A stretch of 64,000 bases of DNA from Arthrobacter sp. OV608 (GTDB lineage Bacteria; Actinomycetota; Actinomycetes; Actinomycetales; Micrococcaceae): the NCBI GenBank assembly GCA_900110595.1, contig FOEZ01000002.1, positions 186,001 through 250,000 on the forward strand, given 5' to 3'. This document shows, piece by piece, positions 35,310 through 43,680 of this stretch. Numbering within the stretch: position 1 is the first letter of the stretch; each line of letters starts with the position of its first letter. The notes below the pieces were generated by a model. It had not been told where the DNA came from. It worked only from the letters and a program-made list of their open reading frames with translations, and did not search any database. The position numbers and the translations under genes are program-made.

Positions 35310-36398
35310 CTATGTCTCAACGGTCACCCCTGCGTTCGGTTGGATCACCCACGATGACCAGTCCAGCGGATGCACCGACGGCCGGCCCATCAAGTAGCCT
35401 TGGCCTGCAGTCAGGCCAGCGTCAATCACCGCCGCAAGTTCGGTTTGTGTTTCGATACCTTCGGCCGCCAGGACGGCCCCAACCTCCCGGGCCAGGCCGA
35501 CGACGGCCGGCTCATCTGGATCTGGTCCCTCGAGGATCCCATCGATGAATGTACGATCGAGTTTAATGATGTCGGGTTGAAGGCTAAGAATCCGTTCCGC
35601 AGGGGTGAAGCCCGATCCGGAACCATCGACCGCTACCCGCAATCCCATTCGACGCAGTGGTTTCACCCACCGGATGATCCAGTCCCACTGCTTGTCAGTT
35701 GCCTGGCCCCGGAGTTCAATGACGATCTTGTCCATCGCCAATCCGGAGTTCTGGAGCAGGTCCTGAACTCGGGTTTCAATCAAAGTTGCGGGAGTCAGGT
35801 TGAATGCGACGAAGAGGTGGGAAGGCACCATCCGCCCCGCTGCTACGGCGCATTGCAGTGCTGCTATCTCCAATTCGAGGCCAAGGCCTACGGCGTCGGC
35901 TTCCCGGAACCAAATGTCGGCGTCGGCCCCGTCGCTGCTGACAAAGCGTGTGAGGGCTTCAACGCCGGCGACTCTTCCTTCCGTTAATTCATGGATCGGC
36001 TGGAACGCCGTCAGCAACAACCTGCTGCCCAGGACCGACTCGATCCTCTTCGTCATTCCGGGATCCTGAGTGCCATGAATAACTAGACGACCGGCAGGGG
36101 CCCGGCCCGCGCCGCCAGGAAGAGATTGCTGCCCGGTGCCGTGCTTCCGCGTCCCGATCAGATGCTCAAGAAACGCTCGTTCGGGGTTGTCCGGATATGA
36201 GGCCAGAAGCTTCCGCAGCTGCACTCTGGCCCATTCGCCCGCCGGATCAGGGTCAGAGAGGACATCGTCAATCAGCTCCATCACCTGAGAACGCAGCGAA
36301 ATATTCTCTGCCGCCTGTGGCGTCGAATCAGGTCCCCCCAGGCCCGGCATTTCTTCTGCGCCGGTGAACGCTGGGAGAGCGAACTCATCCCTAGACAT
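35310..36398 (-). CDS. EAL-domain protein with altered active site
   Basis: A 362-residue protein. The first 115 residues are unassigned. The EAL domain runs from about 125 to 350 and keeps GVEALTRF, NLTPATL, IIKLDRTFI, AEGIE and GQGYLMG. The DDFGTG segment, where two neighbouring Asp residues bind metal, reads VDGSGSGF, so the second Asp is lost. It is probably a c-di-GMP receptor or weak phosphodiesterase. It is encoded 87 bp upstream of the GGDEF-EAL gene in the same direction and may be co-transcribed with it. Confidence 0.88.
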   Translation of the reverse strand: MSRDEFALPAFTGAEEMPGLGGPDSTPQAAENISLRSQVMELIDDVLSDPDPAGEWARVQLRKLLASYPDNPERAFLEHLIGTRKHGTGQQSLPGGAGRAPAGRLVIHGTQDPGMTKRIESVLGSRLLLTAFQPIHELTEGRVAGVEALTRFVSSDGADADIWFREADAVGLGLELEIAALQCAVAAGRMVPSHLFVAFNLTPATLIETRVQDLLQNSGLAMDKIVIELRGQATDKQWDWIIRWVKPLRRMGLRVAVDGSGSGFTPAERILSLQPDIIKLDRTFIDGILEGPDPDEPAVVGLAREVGAVLAAEGIETQTELAAVIDAGLTAGQGYLMGRPSVHPLDWSSWVIQPNAGVTVET

Positions 36399-36741
36399 CG
36401 GCTATTCCTTTTTTGGTTTGGAGGCGCCGGCTGAGCCCGGCACCTTGGCCTAATCCGCACTTCTCTCTCATAGAATTTGCAAGCGCAGCATCAGCTTGAA
36501 CAAAGAATACAACCAGAAAGAATCAAAATTCCCTTATTGTCTGCATTATTGTCCGGCAGCAGGACTTTGGCCCGGCCGATCACGGTCTCCAGTGCCGTGT
36601 CAGGGACAGTGCTGCAATGAACTAAACGAGAGTAATGACCGAAATTTTGTCTGTTCTTACCCGAACCTGAAAACTGGGCCATCAGCTTTAGGCACCTGTC
36701 ATTTCACGGGACGCAAGCAGGCAAAGCCGTCGTGAAGAGCA
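36399..36741. other. Intergenic region, 343 bp, GC-poorer
   Basis: It lies upstream of the EAL gene and is AT-richer than its surroundings. Short frames in several directions have no ribosome-binding site or family resemblance. Promoter region, no feature recognised. Confidence 0.4.
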
Positions 36742-37248
36742 TCAGATGCCCACCTGTGACTGCTCAAGGAATACTTTTACCCGCTCGACGTACTGTCGGC
36801 AAAAGTGCTTGTAGTGCCGCTCATATTGCTCGAAACATCCGGCCGCGTCGCCCGGCAAGGTGAAGTATTGGCCATGTTCGAGCAGCGTCGTCGCACCGTC
36901 GTCACCGATCTGCAGGCTTGTTCGCCCCCGTGCTGCCGGATCGTCGCCACCCACGGACCTCGTTACAGCAAGTTCGTGTGGGATCTCCTGCACGACTTCC
37001 AATGCTGAGACATGTTCCACGCCGTCGAGCACGGAAATGAAAATCTGGAGTTCACCGGCCCCCTCATGCCCAGGAGCCGTGAAACCGCGAACAACATCAG
37101 GGGACAGGAAAACACTGTTTTCGGGCGGCTTGATGAAATCCCAGACCTGCTGGCGGGAGGCATTAATGACGGTCACCGCGGAGACATAGTGGATGGAGTC
37201 TGCAACTGCAGGCGCCGTCGCCTTCTGACGTTCAAACCAAGGACCCAT
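36742..37248 (-). CDS. SRPBCC (START-like) domain protein
   Basis: A 168-residue protein starting at ATG 37248 (GPWFERQKA). The frame is open to 37341, but the extension is Cys-rich and atypical. SAVTVINASRQQVWDFIKPP and the middle GELQIFISVLDGV strands with a long C-terminal helix (CFEQYERHYKHFCRQYVERV) fit the polyketide-cyclase/START-like fold, which binds a hydrophobic ligand. It is divergent from the PAS-EAL gene at 37430. Ligand unknown. Confidence 0.75.
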   Translation of the reverse strand: MGPWFERQKATAPAVADSIHYVSAVTVINASRQQVWDFIKPPENSVFLSPDVVRGFTAPGHEGAGELQIFISVLDGVEHVSALEVVQEIPHELAVTRSVGGDDPAARGRTSLQIGDDGATTLLEHGQYFTLPGDAAGCFEQYERHYKHFCRQYVERVKVFLEQSQVGI

Positions 37249-37429
37249 GGTTGGAATTCTTTCATTACGAGCGGTGACAACAAAGCAGCAGAACAAACAT
37301 TGGCAGCATTTCCAGAAGCAATCTTGGGCCCAAACCATCACATCTGGCTGAAACGGGCCGGAAGCATGACGGGCGTTGACGTGGCACTATGTAAGCTCTT
37401 AGCAGTAGTTTTGGTCTCCGGGGGGAACC

Positions 37430-38998
37430 ATGGCTCCAATCAGCAGCCACAGCAATCGGTCTTTTCGCAACGTTCCGATGCCTCTGCGCATTCAACCGAA
37501 GACCGCTAGCACTGGACCGAAACGGGAACCACCTGAGGCGCCACTGATGCTGGGGCCCACAAGGGGCGGTCGACCCCACGGGGCGAAGGAACATTTGTCC
37601 CCCATGACAGTTCCTGACGGGCTGGCACCCTGGTCGTGGCCGTTCATGTCGCGATGGTGGATGTTGTATTCGTGTTCCTTGGCCGGGGTGGTCCTCGCAC
37701 TTGCCTTGCCGGCGGTCGTGATCAGGGAGCCTTGGGGCATGGGTGTGCTGGCAGTTGGGGTATTGCTGGTGGCAGGTTACTTGGTGTGGGCATTGCTGCG
37801 TAGGCAGAGCCGGGCACGCTCCAACGCCTCCAGAACGTCCCGCCTTCTGGGTGCTGTGCTTGCCACCAGCAGGGAATGGTTGTGGACGATAGGCCCGGAT
37901 GGCCGGTTCACCTTCTCCGGTCCGATGGCCCGCGAACTTATCGGGTATGAGCCCTCCGAAATCGTGGGCCGGCACTTCAGTCATTTTATTGAACCTCATG
38001 ACCTGGCCCAGGCCCTGCAGAACAGGGCGAGCTTGGAGGCTCCTGACGCATCATGGTCCGGTCTCGTGACCGTCTGCCGACACCGGGACGGCGGACGGGT
38101 CCTCGTTGAGGTCTCGGGCAGGCCAATCCTTGACGGTCAGGGGCAAGTTTGTGGCTTCGAGGGCACCACCCGTGCCCTGGATGTACCTGAGGCCACTGCC
38201 GTTGCGGCCGAAGAAGCCCGCGCCGGAGTTGCAGCCATGCTCACCTCCCGAACTCTCCTGACAGCGTTCCAACCCATCCGTGCGCTGGACACCGGCAGGG
38301 TCATTGGGGCCGAGGCGCTGACCAGGTTCCTGAGTGCTGAGGATCCCGGGATTTCACCGGAGGCATGGTTTGTTGAAGCCGCCTCTGTCGGGCTGGGAGT
38401 GGACCTGGAAATCGTTGCACTGCAATCGGCCCTGTCCGCCGCAGCGTCACTACCGGAAGATCTCTATGTGGCGGTCAATCTTTCACCCCGTGCCTGTCTT
38501 GATAGCCGGGTAACCGGCGTATTGCAGACCTGTGGCCTTCCCTTGGGCCGGATCGTGCTGGAGTTGACCGAGCATCATGAAGTGACCGACTACGGTCAAC
38601 TCGGGGAAGCCCTGACACCGCTACGTTGCGGGGGCTTAAAGGTGGCAATAGATGATGCCGGTGCCGGGTTCGCGTCAATGCGCCACATCGTCGAACTGAA
38701 GCCGGAGCTGATCAAGCTCGACCGGGAGGTCATCGCGGGAATCAACGCTGATGCCGGTCTGAGAGCTTTGGGTGCGGCGATGGTCGGCTTCGCGGCAGAG
38801 ATCGGCGCTTCCCTGATCGCCGAAGGAATCGAAACCGAAGCTGAACTGGCTACAGTACGCGATTTGGGCATGACCGCAGCCCAGGGCTATATGCTGGGCC
38901 GGCCCACCGTCGCTGTCGAGGAATGGAACCGGTGGTCCGGGCTTGGCGCAAACAACACCCCCTCCAGTCAGTCAAGAGAGCAACCCAATCTTCCGTAG
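37430..38998 (+). CDS. Membrane PAS-EAL protein
   Basis: A 522-residue protein. Two hydrophobic helices near 75-120 (YSCSLAGVVLALALPAVV and GMGVLAVGVLLVAGYLVWA) anchor it. A PAS domain at about 140-255 has WTIGPDGRFTFSGPMARELI. The EAL domain at about 270-500 has the full set: GAEALTRF, NLSPRA, ELTEHHE, DDAGAGFAS (the Asp pair is intact), KLDRE and AEGIE, GYMLG. It should be an active c-di-GMP phosphodiesterase. ATG 37430 follows GGGGGA. It lies directly upstream of the TasA-like operon with a 200-bp gap. Confidence 0.92.
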   Translation: MAPISSHSNRSFRNVPMPLRIQPKTASTGPKREPPEAPLMLGPTRGGRPHGAKEHLSPMTVPDGLAPWSWPFMSRWWMLYSCSLAGVVLALALPAVVIREPWGMGVLAVGVLLVAGYLVWALLRRQSRARSNASRTSRLLGAVLATSREWLWTIGPDGRFTFSGPMARELIGYEPSEIVGRHFSHFIEPHDLAQALQNRASLEAPDASWSGLVTVCRHRDGGRVLVEVSGRPILDGQGQVCGFEGTTRALDVPEATAVAAEEARAGVAAMLTSRTLLTAFQPIRALDTGRVIGAEALTRFLSAEDPGISPEAWFVEAASVGLGVDLEIVALQSALSAAASLPEDLYVAVNLSPRACLDSRVTGVLQTCGLPLGRIVLELTEHHEVTDYGQLGEALTPLRCGGLKVAIDDAGAGFASMRHIVELKPELIKLDREVIAGINADAGLRALGAAMVGFAAEIGASLIAEGIETEAELATVRDLGMTAAQGYMLGRPTVAVEEWNRWSGLGANNTPSSQSREQPNLP

Positions 38999-39198
38999 CC
39001 AACGCTGCCACTCGGCTTCCAAAGAGGCCTGGCTGTGGCGCTGAGAGCACGGGTTTTCTTCTTTAATCGCTGATTCCGCAGGTTTTCCCTTGATTTTTCC
39101 TGAGACTTTCCTTGGTAAGTACCGCCGGGAAACCTGTGAAACGTGCACCAGCATGATGTGTATCCGGAAATTCCGTAACTTTTGAGGGGACAAGTACT

Positions 39199-39750
39199 TT
39201 GAACAAAATGACTAAGGGCGCCATCGTTACCGCTGCAGGCGTGATGTTGCTGATCGGTGGCGGCGGCACTTTGGCCGTATGGAATGTCCAGCAGAACGCC
39301 GAGGTCGGCACCATTGCATCGGGTGATCTCAACCTGGTCGCAAGCGAAGGCGTGTGGACAGTTGCAGCGGCGGATGGTCCCATCACCATTCCCAACATCA
39401 ATAACTACCAGATAGTCCCCGGGGACACGCTCACCTACACCCAGACCGTAGACATCACCCTGGACGGTGACAACATCGCAGCCAACCTGTCAGTCGTGAA
39501 CCCGGCCGGCGTCAACACCAACTTCGCCCAGGGCACCTACACCACTTCCCCCGTCACTCTGGTCAAGGACGGCGAGGAAATCGCCAACCCGTTGGACGAG
39601 AATGACGACGTCACCAACGCCGTCGCTTCGGTGACCTTCGATTTCCTGGAGTCAACGGACGGCCGGGATAGCGTTGATGCGACCTACGACTTCAGTGCCG
39701 TCGCGTTCAAGCTTGACCAGATCGCGCCCGCAAATCCCGTAGTACCGTAG
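39199..39750 (+). CDS. TasA/CalY-like protein with SipW-type signal peptide
   Basis: A 183-residue exported protein. TTG 39199 is supported by GAGGGGA 8 nt upstream. The N-terminus KGAIVTAAGVMLLIGGGGT then LAVWNVQ shows the alternate SipW-dependent signal type. A beta-rich mature domain follows (ADGPITIPNINNYQIVPGD, FDFLESTDGRDS). Proteins of this type form amyloid-like or pilus-like surface fibres in Firmicutes. A hairpin after the gene suggests that it is expressed more strongly than the genes behind it. Confidence 0.85.
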   Translation: MNKMTKGAIVTAAGVMLLIGGGGTLAVWNVQQNAEVGTIASGDLNLVASEGVWTVAAADGPITIPNINNYQIVPGDTLTYTQTVDITLDGDNIAANLSVVNPAGVNTNFAQGTYTTSPVTLVKDGEEIANPLDENDDVTNAVASVTFDFLESTDGRDSVDATYDFSAVAFKLDQIAPANPVVP

Positions 39751-39775
39751 CCCTGACCGGGCAGCAGTAAGGCAA

Positions 39776-39807
39776 GTGCCCGCGGAGTCTTATGGCTCCG
39801 CGGGCAC
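39776..39807 (+). terminator. Attenuator-like hairpin inside the TasA-like operon
   Basis: A 12-bp perfect stem GTGCCCGCGGAG / CTCCGCGGGCAC with an 8-nt loop, without T tract. It starts 26 bp after the first TasA-like gene and ends 29 bp before the next start. It could lower read-through or stabilise the upstream mRNA. Confidence 0.55.
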
Positions 39808-39836
39808 CGGCGTGGAATGAGATGACGGGAGGAACT

Positions 39837-40445
39837 GTGCCGAGACGCCCAATACGGGCAGCGAAAGGGGCAGCCCTGCTTGCTGCGGGGGTTGCCCTGG
39901 GTTTGACCGCCGTCGGAGGTTCCTACGCATTGTGGAACAAGCTGGTCCCCGCGGGCACCGGCACGGTGCGTTCGGCGGACTTCCTCATCACGCTGACCGG
40001 GTCGAACAACACCGGCACGTACAACATGGTCCTTGCGGACGGCACTCCCGCGACCGTTGCACTCAGCAGTGCCGCAGCGCCACTGGATCAACTATTCCCG
40101 GACACACCGGTGTATGCGGGGGTGTCGGTAGGAAACGCGACTGCCGCCGGTTCCGCATTCACCGTGAAGGCAACGCTCCCGCAACCGGCCCTGATCACCG
40201 ACAACGGCCCGGGAACTGGCCTTGCTCAGTACATGTCGGTCCAGTCAGCGGCGGCAACGGACTTGACTCAGTGTCCGACGCTGCCAGCAGACGCCTACAA
40301 GGACTCCTTCCCCGGCGTTCTCATCCCCAAGGGCGGATCCGCCGTGATCTGTTTCAAGATCCAACTCACCGCGGCCGCACCCTCCGCTTTGCAGGGGCAG
40401 TCCGCGTCCATTGCAGTTCCGTTGTTCGTAAACCAGATCTCGTAG
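39837..40445 (+). CDS. Second TasA-like SipW-dependent exported protein
   Basis: A 202-residue protein. GTG 39837 is chosen because GGGAGG stands 4 nt upstream; the longer frame to 39792 runs into the hairpin. The signal region KGAALLAAGVALGLTAVGG with SYALWNKL matches the alternate signal type of the first gene. The mature part is beta-rich and has two Cys residues (TQCPTLPA and VICFK) that could form a disulfide. Probably a second fibre subunit or minor pilin-like partner. Confidence 0.83.
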   Translation: MPRRPIRAAKGAALLAAGVALGLTAVGGSYALWNKLVPAGTGTVRSADFLITLTGSNNTGTYNMVLADGTPATVALSSAAAPLDQLFPDTPVYAGVSVGNATAAGSAFTVKATLPQPALITDNGPGTGLAQYMSVQSAAATDLTQCPTLPADAYKDSFPGVLIPKGGSAVICFKIQLTAAAPSALQGQSASIAVPLFVNQIS

Positions 40446-40455
40446 GAGCCCGAAG

Positions 40456-41067
40456 ATGGCCAGACACCGCGATACGGCGCACCGCAGCGGCCGCAAACCC
40501 GCCCTGTTATTCCAGATGGCCGGTATGGCTGCCATGTCCCTTGCTGTTCTGGCCGCCCTGGTCCTGATCGTCGTTCCACGGCTTACTGGTTCCTACACCT
40601 ACACCGTGCTGACCAGCTCCATGGCTCCGGCCTATTCACCCGGAACGTTCCTCGTGGTCAGGCCGATACCGTTCGACACGCTCCGAACCGGTGATGTCAT
40701 CACCTACCAGATCGAATCGGGCCGGGCAGATGTCATCACGCACCGCATCGTCGCCGTAAGCTCCACCCAAAAAGGCGAACGAACACTGATCACGAAGGGT
40801 GACAACAACTCTGTCGAGGATGACAAACCCGTGCTCGAGGTCCAGGTCCGGGGCAAGCTGTTCTACGCCGTGCCGCATATTGGTTTCCTCGCCACCGCCG
40901 CCTCCAGCGGACGGGATGGAGTACTGCCGTTCATCGCCGTCGGCCTGGTCGGATACGGACTGTTCAGCATCGTCCGCGGCGTCCTCGGCAGGAGAAAGGA
41001 TCACACGCCGGCCCCGGCCTCTGTCACGGAAGAGGACCCGCATCCACTTTCGACGCCCGGCCCATGA
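40456..41067 (+). CDS. Signal peptidase I, SipW-like (ER-type Ser-His)
   Basis: A 203-residue membrane peptidase. The N-terminal helix MAGMAAMSLAVLAALVLIVV precedes YTVLTSSMAPAYSPG, with Ser55 as presumed nucleophile. The second site is VITHRIVAV with His96 where bacterial-type enzymes have Lys, which marks the SipW/ER-type family. A second helix lies near the C-terminus. Its 10-bp gap after the TasA-like gene makes it the probable processing enzyme for the alternate signals. Confidence 0.9.
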   Translation: MARHRDTAHRSGRKPALLFQMAGMAAMSLAVLAALVLIVVPRLTGSYTYTVLTSSMAPAYSPGTFLVVRPIPFDTLRTGDVITYQIESGRADVITHRIVAVSSTQKGERTLITKGDNNSVEDDKPVLEVQVRGKLFYAVPHIGFLATAASSGRDGVLPFIAVGLVGYGLFSIVRGVLGRRKDHTPAPASVTEEDPHPLSTPGP

Positions 41068-41813
41068 CCGGGGACAGGTCTCCGTACTCGAGCGGCATAC
41101 TGACCGCTTTGGCTGGTACGACGGCGGCCGCTGCGATGCTGGGAACATCAGCCGGCGCGGCACGCGCCGCCGATTCGGACCTGCTGCTCAGCTCCGACGG
41201 AGTCATTTACTCCCAGACACTGGCCCGCCCGGTTTTCGACACCACCTCCGGCTTCGTGCCCGGGTCATCGTCATCGGCGGATATCTGGATCCGCAACGCC
41301 ACCACCGATAACGCATTCCTCTCGGTCGCCGCGCTAGGAAACGGACCCGCCGAGGAGTTGGCAGCAGACCTGGGACTGGCCATCCACTCCACCCTGGGCT
41401 CCACACCCCGAACACCACTGGGCGGTGCCGGTTCCTGCACGGATCTTGCCATCGGCTGGGCCCTCTCGCCTGGTGAAAGCCTCCGCCTCACCTTCACGCT
41501 GGACATGGACCGGAACTCATCAAACGCCACAAGGCGGCAGAGCAGCGGCTTCGATGTGCGCTTCCTGCTCGAGGACCAGGACGGCTCCGCCCGCAGCGGC
41601 GCCTGCCGCGCCAGCGGGGGTACAGTAATGCCCGGCGTAGCCACCCCTGTCCCTCTGCCCCCGCCAGTACCCGGTGCTCCGCTCGCCGTGACCGGGGTCC
41701 CGGATCCTTGGGCATGGGCCCTGGCCGCCGTTGCGTTCCTGACGGCCGGCACCGGCATCCTTGCGTACATCCGGCGGAACAAGGCAGGATCAGGATCTGA
41801 TGACAAAAAATGA
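41064..41813 (+). CDS. LAVTG-anchored surface protein of the TasA/SipW operon
   Basis: A 249-residue exported protein starting at ATG 41064, overlapping the previous stop by ATGA. A signal peptide at residues 1-36 ends at ARAA. A beta-rich domain follows, then a Pro-rich linker (PVPLPPPVPGAP). The C-terminus is a sortase signal: LAVTG, hydrophobic WAWALAAVAFLTAGTGILAY, then basic IRRNKA. The LAxTG form is the one used by class E sortases of high-GC actinobacteria. No sortase gene is nearby, so a housekeeping sortase would be needed. Confidence 0.85.
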   Translation: MTGDRSPYSSGILTALAGTTAAAAMLGTSAGAARAADSDLLLSSDGVIYSQTLARPVFDTTSGFVPGSSSSADIWIRNATTDNAFLSVAALGNGPAEELAADLGLAIHSTLGSTPRTPLGGAGSCTDLAIGWALSPGESLRLTFTLDMDRNSSNATRRQSSGFDVRFLLEDQDGSARSGACRASGGTVMPGVATPVPLPPPVPGAPLAVTGVPDPWAWALAAVAFLTAGTGILAYIRRNKAGSGSDDKK

Positions 41814-42315
41814 CCCGCTTCCCCGCTTCAAGGAAGCATATCGCCGCTTCGCCAGGGCCAGCGGGGTGGAGCTAAAGTCATTCCGCGCGGTCATCGTCGG
41901 GTTCTGCCTCACCCTTCTCATAGCAGCTGGCACCGGTTCTGCCCTCGCGCTGTGGAGCCAGAGCTCCTCAATGACCATGCAGGTGAAGGCGGGTACGTTG
42001 CCCTCCCCAGACCTTCAATGCGCCAAGGTCCCCAACGAGACAGCGGTCCTGGTCACCTGGACCCCTCAACGGGCAGGAGCCACCGGTTATGACGTCACTG
42101 TGACCCGGAATGGGCAAACCATCAAGACCGTGAGCTACGCGGCCGCGGTCACCTCGGAAAAGATCACACCCGCGCTTTTGGGCGTGGGTGACTATTCCTA
42201 TTCTGTGACAGTCACGGCAAAGTATGGTTCGTGGCAGGCCCAGCCCATCGCTTGGAGCACCATTCGCGCGAGCATACCGCTGGTCGGGCTGTTGGCCACC
42301 ATTTCCTGCTCCTGA
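41800..42315 (+). CDS. Third SipW-type exported protein with fibronectin-like domain
   Basis: A 171-residue protein starting at ATG 41800, overlapping the surface protein gene by 14 bp. A 40-residue basic N-terminus is followed by FRAVIVGFCLTLLIAAGTG and SALALWSQSSS, again the alternate signal pattern. Residues about 75-160 look like a fibronectin type III domain (TAVLVTWTPQRAGATGYDVTV, SYSVTVTAKYGSW). It probably completes the operon as an accessory fibre component. No sortase motif is seen. Confidence 0.75.
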   Translation: MTKNDPLPRFKEAYRRFARASGVELKSFRAVIVGFCLTLLIAAGTGSALALWSQSSSMTMQVKAGTLPSPDLQCAKVPNETAVLVTWTPQRAGATGYDVTVTRNGQTIKTVSYAAAVTSEKITPALLGVGDYSYSVTVTAKYGSWQAQPIAWSTIRASIPLVGLLATISCS

Positions 42316-42413
42316 CGCCCTGCCCCCTGCCGCTGCTCAAGGAAGACTTCAGGTTTGCACAGGATCAGCGAAAAACAGCCTATTCCTCCGATTCCGTCCC
42401 CTAGCCTTGACCC

Positions 42414-42872
42414 ATGGCAAGCCACAACACCCCTTCCGCCCGATGGCCTGAAGTTACCTCAGTCCAAGCCAGTGTCTGCGGGAACGGGAGAACGATCCAG
42501 GATCTCCCCGGCACGGCCCTGCCCATACTGGACGGCGGGATCCTCGATGAACTCGAAGACGAACTCGCTGACTACGCATTGATGTGCCGGTTCGCCGCAG
42601 ACTATGCCGCACTCTGGAAGCACCGACTCGGACGCCTTGCCGCCGGCATCGAGAACCATGATCGGAACGGGGCCCTGGACGCGGCAATCAGCATCAAAGT
42701 GTCATCAGCAATGATCGGCGGTTTGAGCCTGTCACTCATCGCAGAAACCCTGGAACATGCGATCCGCAAAGACATCCTGAACGACTCCGCGCTGCTGCTC
42801 GCCAGCCTGGCGACAGCAGGCGAGGCCACCCTGAAGGAAATCGAAACACGCTACTCAGTAGTGGGCGAATAA
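42414..42872 (+). CDS. HPt-like four-helix protein lacking the phospho-histidine
   Basis: A 152-residue protein. The pattern FAADYAALWKHRLGRLAAGI, then ALDAAISIKVSSAMIGG, then LSLIAETLEHAIRKD fits the histidine phosphotransfer (HPt) fold. The usual AHxLKGSS is seen as AISIKVSSAM, where Ile takes the place of the phospho-accepting His. It therefore cannot pass phosphate in the normal way and may bind a receiver domain instead. It is convergent with the response regulator gene that follows, 31 bp away. Confidence 0.7.
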   Translation: MASHNTPSARWPEVTSVQASVCGNGRTIQDLPGTALPILDGGILDELEDELADYALMCRFAADYAALWKHRLGRLAAGIENHDRNGALDAAISIKVSSAMIGGLSLSLIAETLEHAIRKDILNDSALLLASLATAGEATLKEIETRYSVVGE

Positions 42873-42903
42873 AACCGTCCGCCGCAGATGCCTGTCCCCC
42901 CGT

Positions 42904-43680
42904 TCACGTATCACCCGAGCGCTTCCTCGCCAAGCAATACCCCACCCCACGGACCGTCTGCAACCAGCGCGGAGACTGAGGATCGTCCCCGAGCTTACGG
43001 CGGAGATTACCAATATGGACTTCAACTGCGCGCTCATCTGCCTCGCTGATGTAGCCGCCGGGACTGAACCGTCCGCGGAGCGTGCCTACGAGTTGCCTTC
43101 GTGACCGGACCGCGCCAGCGCTACGAAGCAATTCGTGAAGGAGATCAAATTCGCTGCGCGTCAGATCCAACCCCACTCCCCCTACGTCTACAGTCCGCAT
43201 CCGGTGGTCAAGGGACAACCCGTTGTGCCGGAGCACCGACTCCTCGCGCTGGGACGCACCAGAGGATGGTTCCGGACGGGATACCACCTGTGACCCGGAA
43301 GAATGACCCGACCGGGGCCTGCGCAGCAGCGCCGCAATCCTGGCCCTCACCTCACGCGGACGAATAGGTTTCGCGATGTAGTCATCGGCCCCGGCCTGAA
43401 GCGCGGTCAAGATATCAGACTCCGCAGTCCGGCCGGTAAGCATCAGAACGTACGCGTCACTGAATTGCCGAATACGACGCAAAGCCTCGAATCCGTCTAT
43501 GTCCGGCATCCCCACGTCCAACGTGACTACACTGGGCTGCCTGTCCCTGACCATCTCCACACCGGTACGCCCATCATGTGCTGTGTGGACCTCAAAACCT
43601 GCCTGCCCGAGCACCCCCGCTAGGAGATGGCGCATATCCGTATCGTCCTCAACCACCACTGCCACACCAACATCACTCAT
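42904..43680 (-). CDS. OmpR/PhoB-type response regulator (paralog of 29795-30577)
   Basis: A 258-residue response regulator. ATG 43680 (MSDVGVAVVVEDD) is preferred over 43725 because GGGGGGACT precedes it. The receiver domain has VVEDDTD, the Asp in VVTLDVGMPD, and DDYIAKPIRP with the Lys. The winged helix reads LDLTRSEFDLLHELLRSAGA and VEVHIGNLRRKLGDD. It is nearly colinear with the other regulator, pointing to duplication. Its kinase is not in the window. The neighbouring HPt-like protein is a candidate partner. Confidence 0.92.
   Translation of the reverse strand: MSDVGVAVVVEDDTDMRHLLAGVLGQAGFEVHTAHDGRTGVEMVRDRQPSVVTLDVGMPDIDGFEALRRIRQFSDAYVLMLTGRTAESDILTALQAGADDYIAKPIRPREVRARIAALLRRPRSGHSSGSQVVSRPEPSSGASQREESVLRHNGLSLDHRMRTVDVGGVGLDLTRSEFDLLHELLRSAGAVRSRRQLVGTLRGRFSPGGYISEADERAVEVHIGNLRRKLGDDPQSPRWLQTVRGVGYCLARKRSGDT

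Noticed and set aside
38999..39198. c-di-GMP riboswitch before the TasA-like operon
   Set aside because: The region follows c-di-GMP enzyme genes and has GGAAACC-like pieces, but the conserved GEMM-type core could not be found.
41116..41128. Further copy of the palindrome arm GTACGACGGCGGC
   Set aside because: Only one arm is present, inside the signal-peptide codons of the surface protein; probably chance or codon bias.
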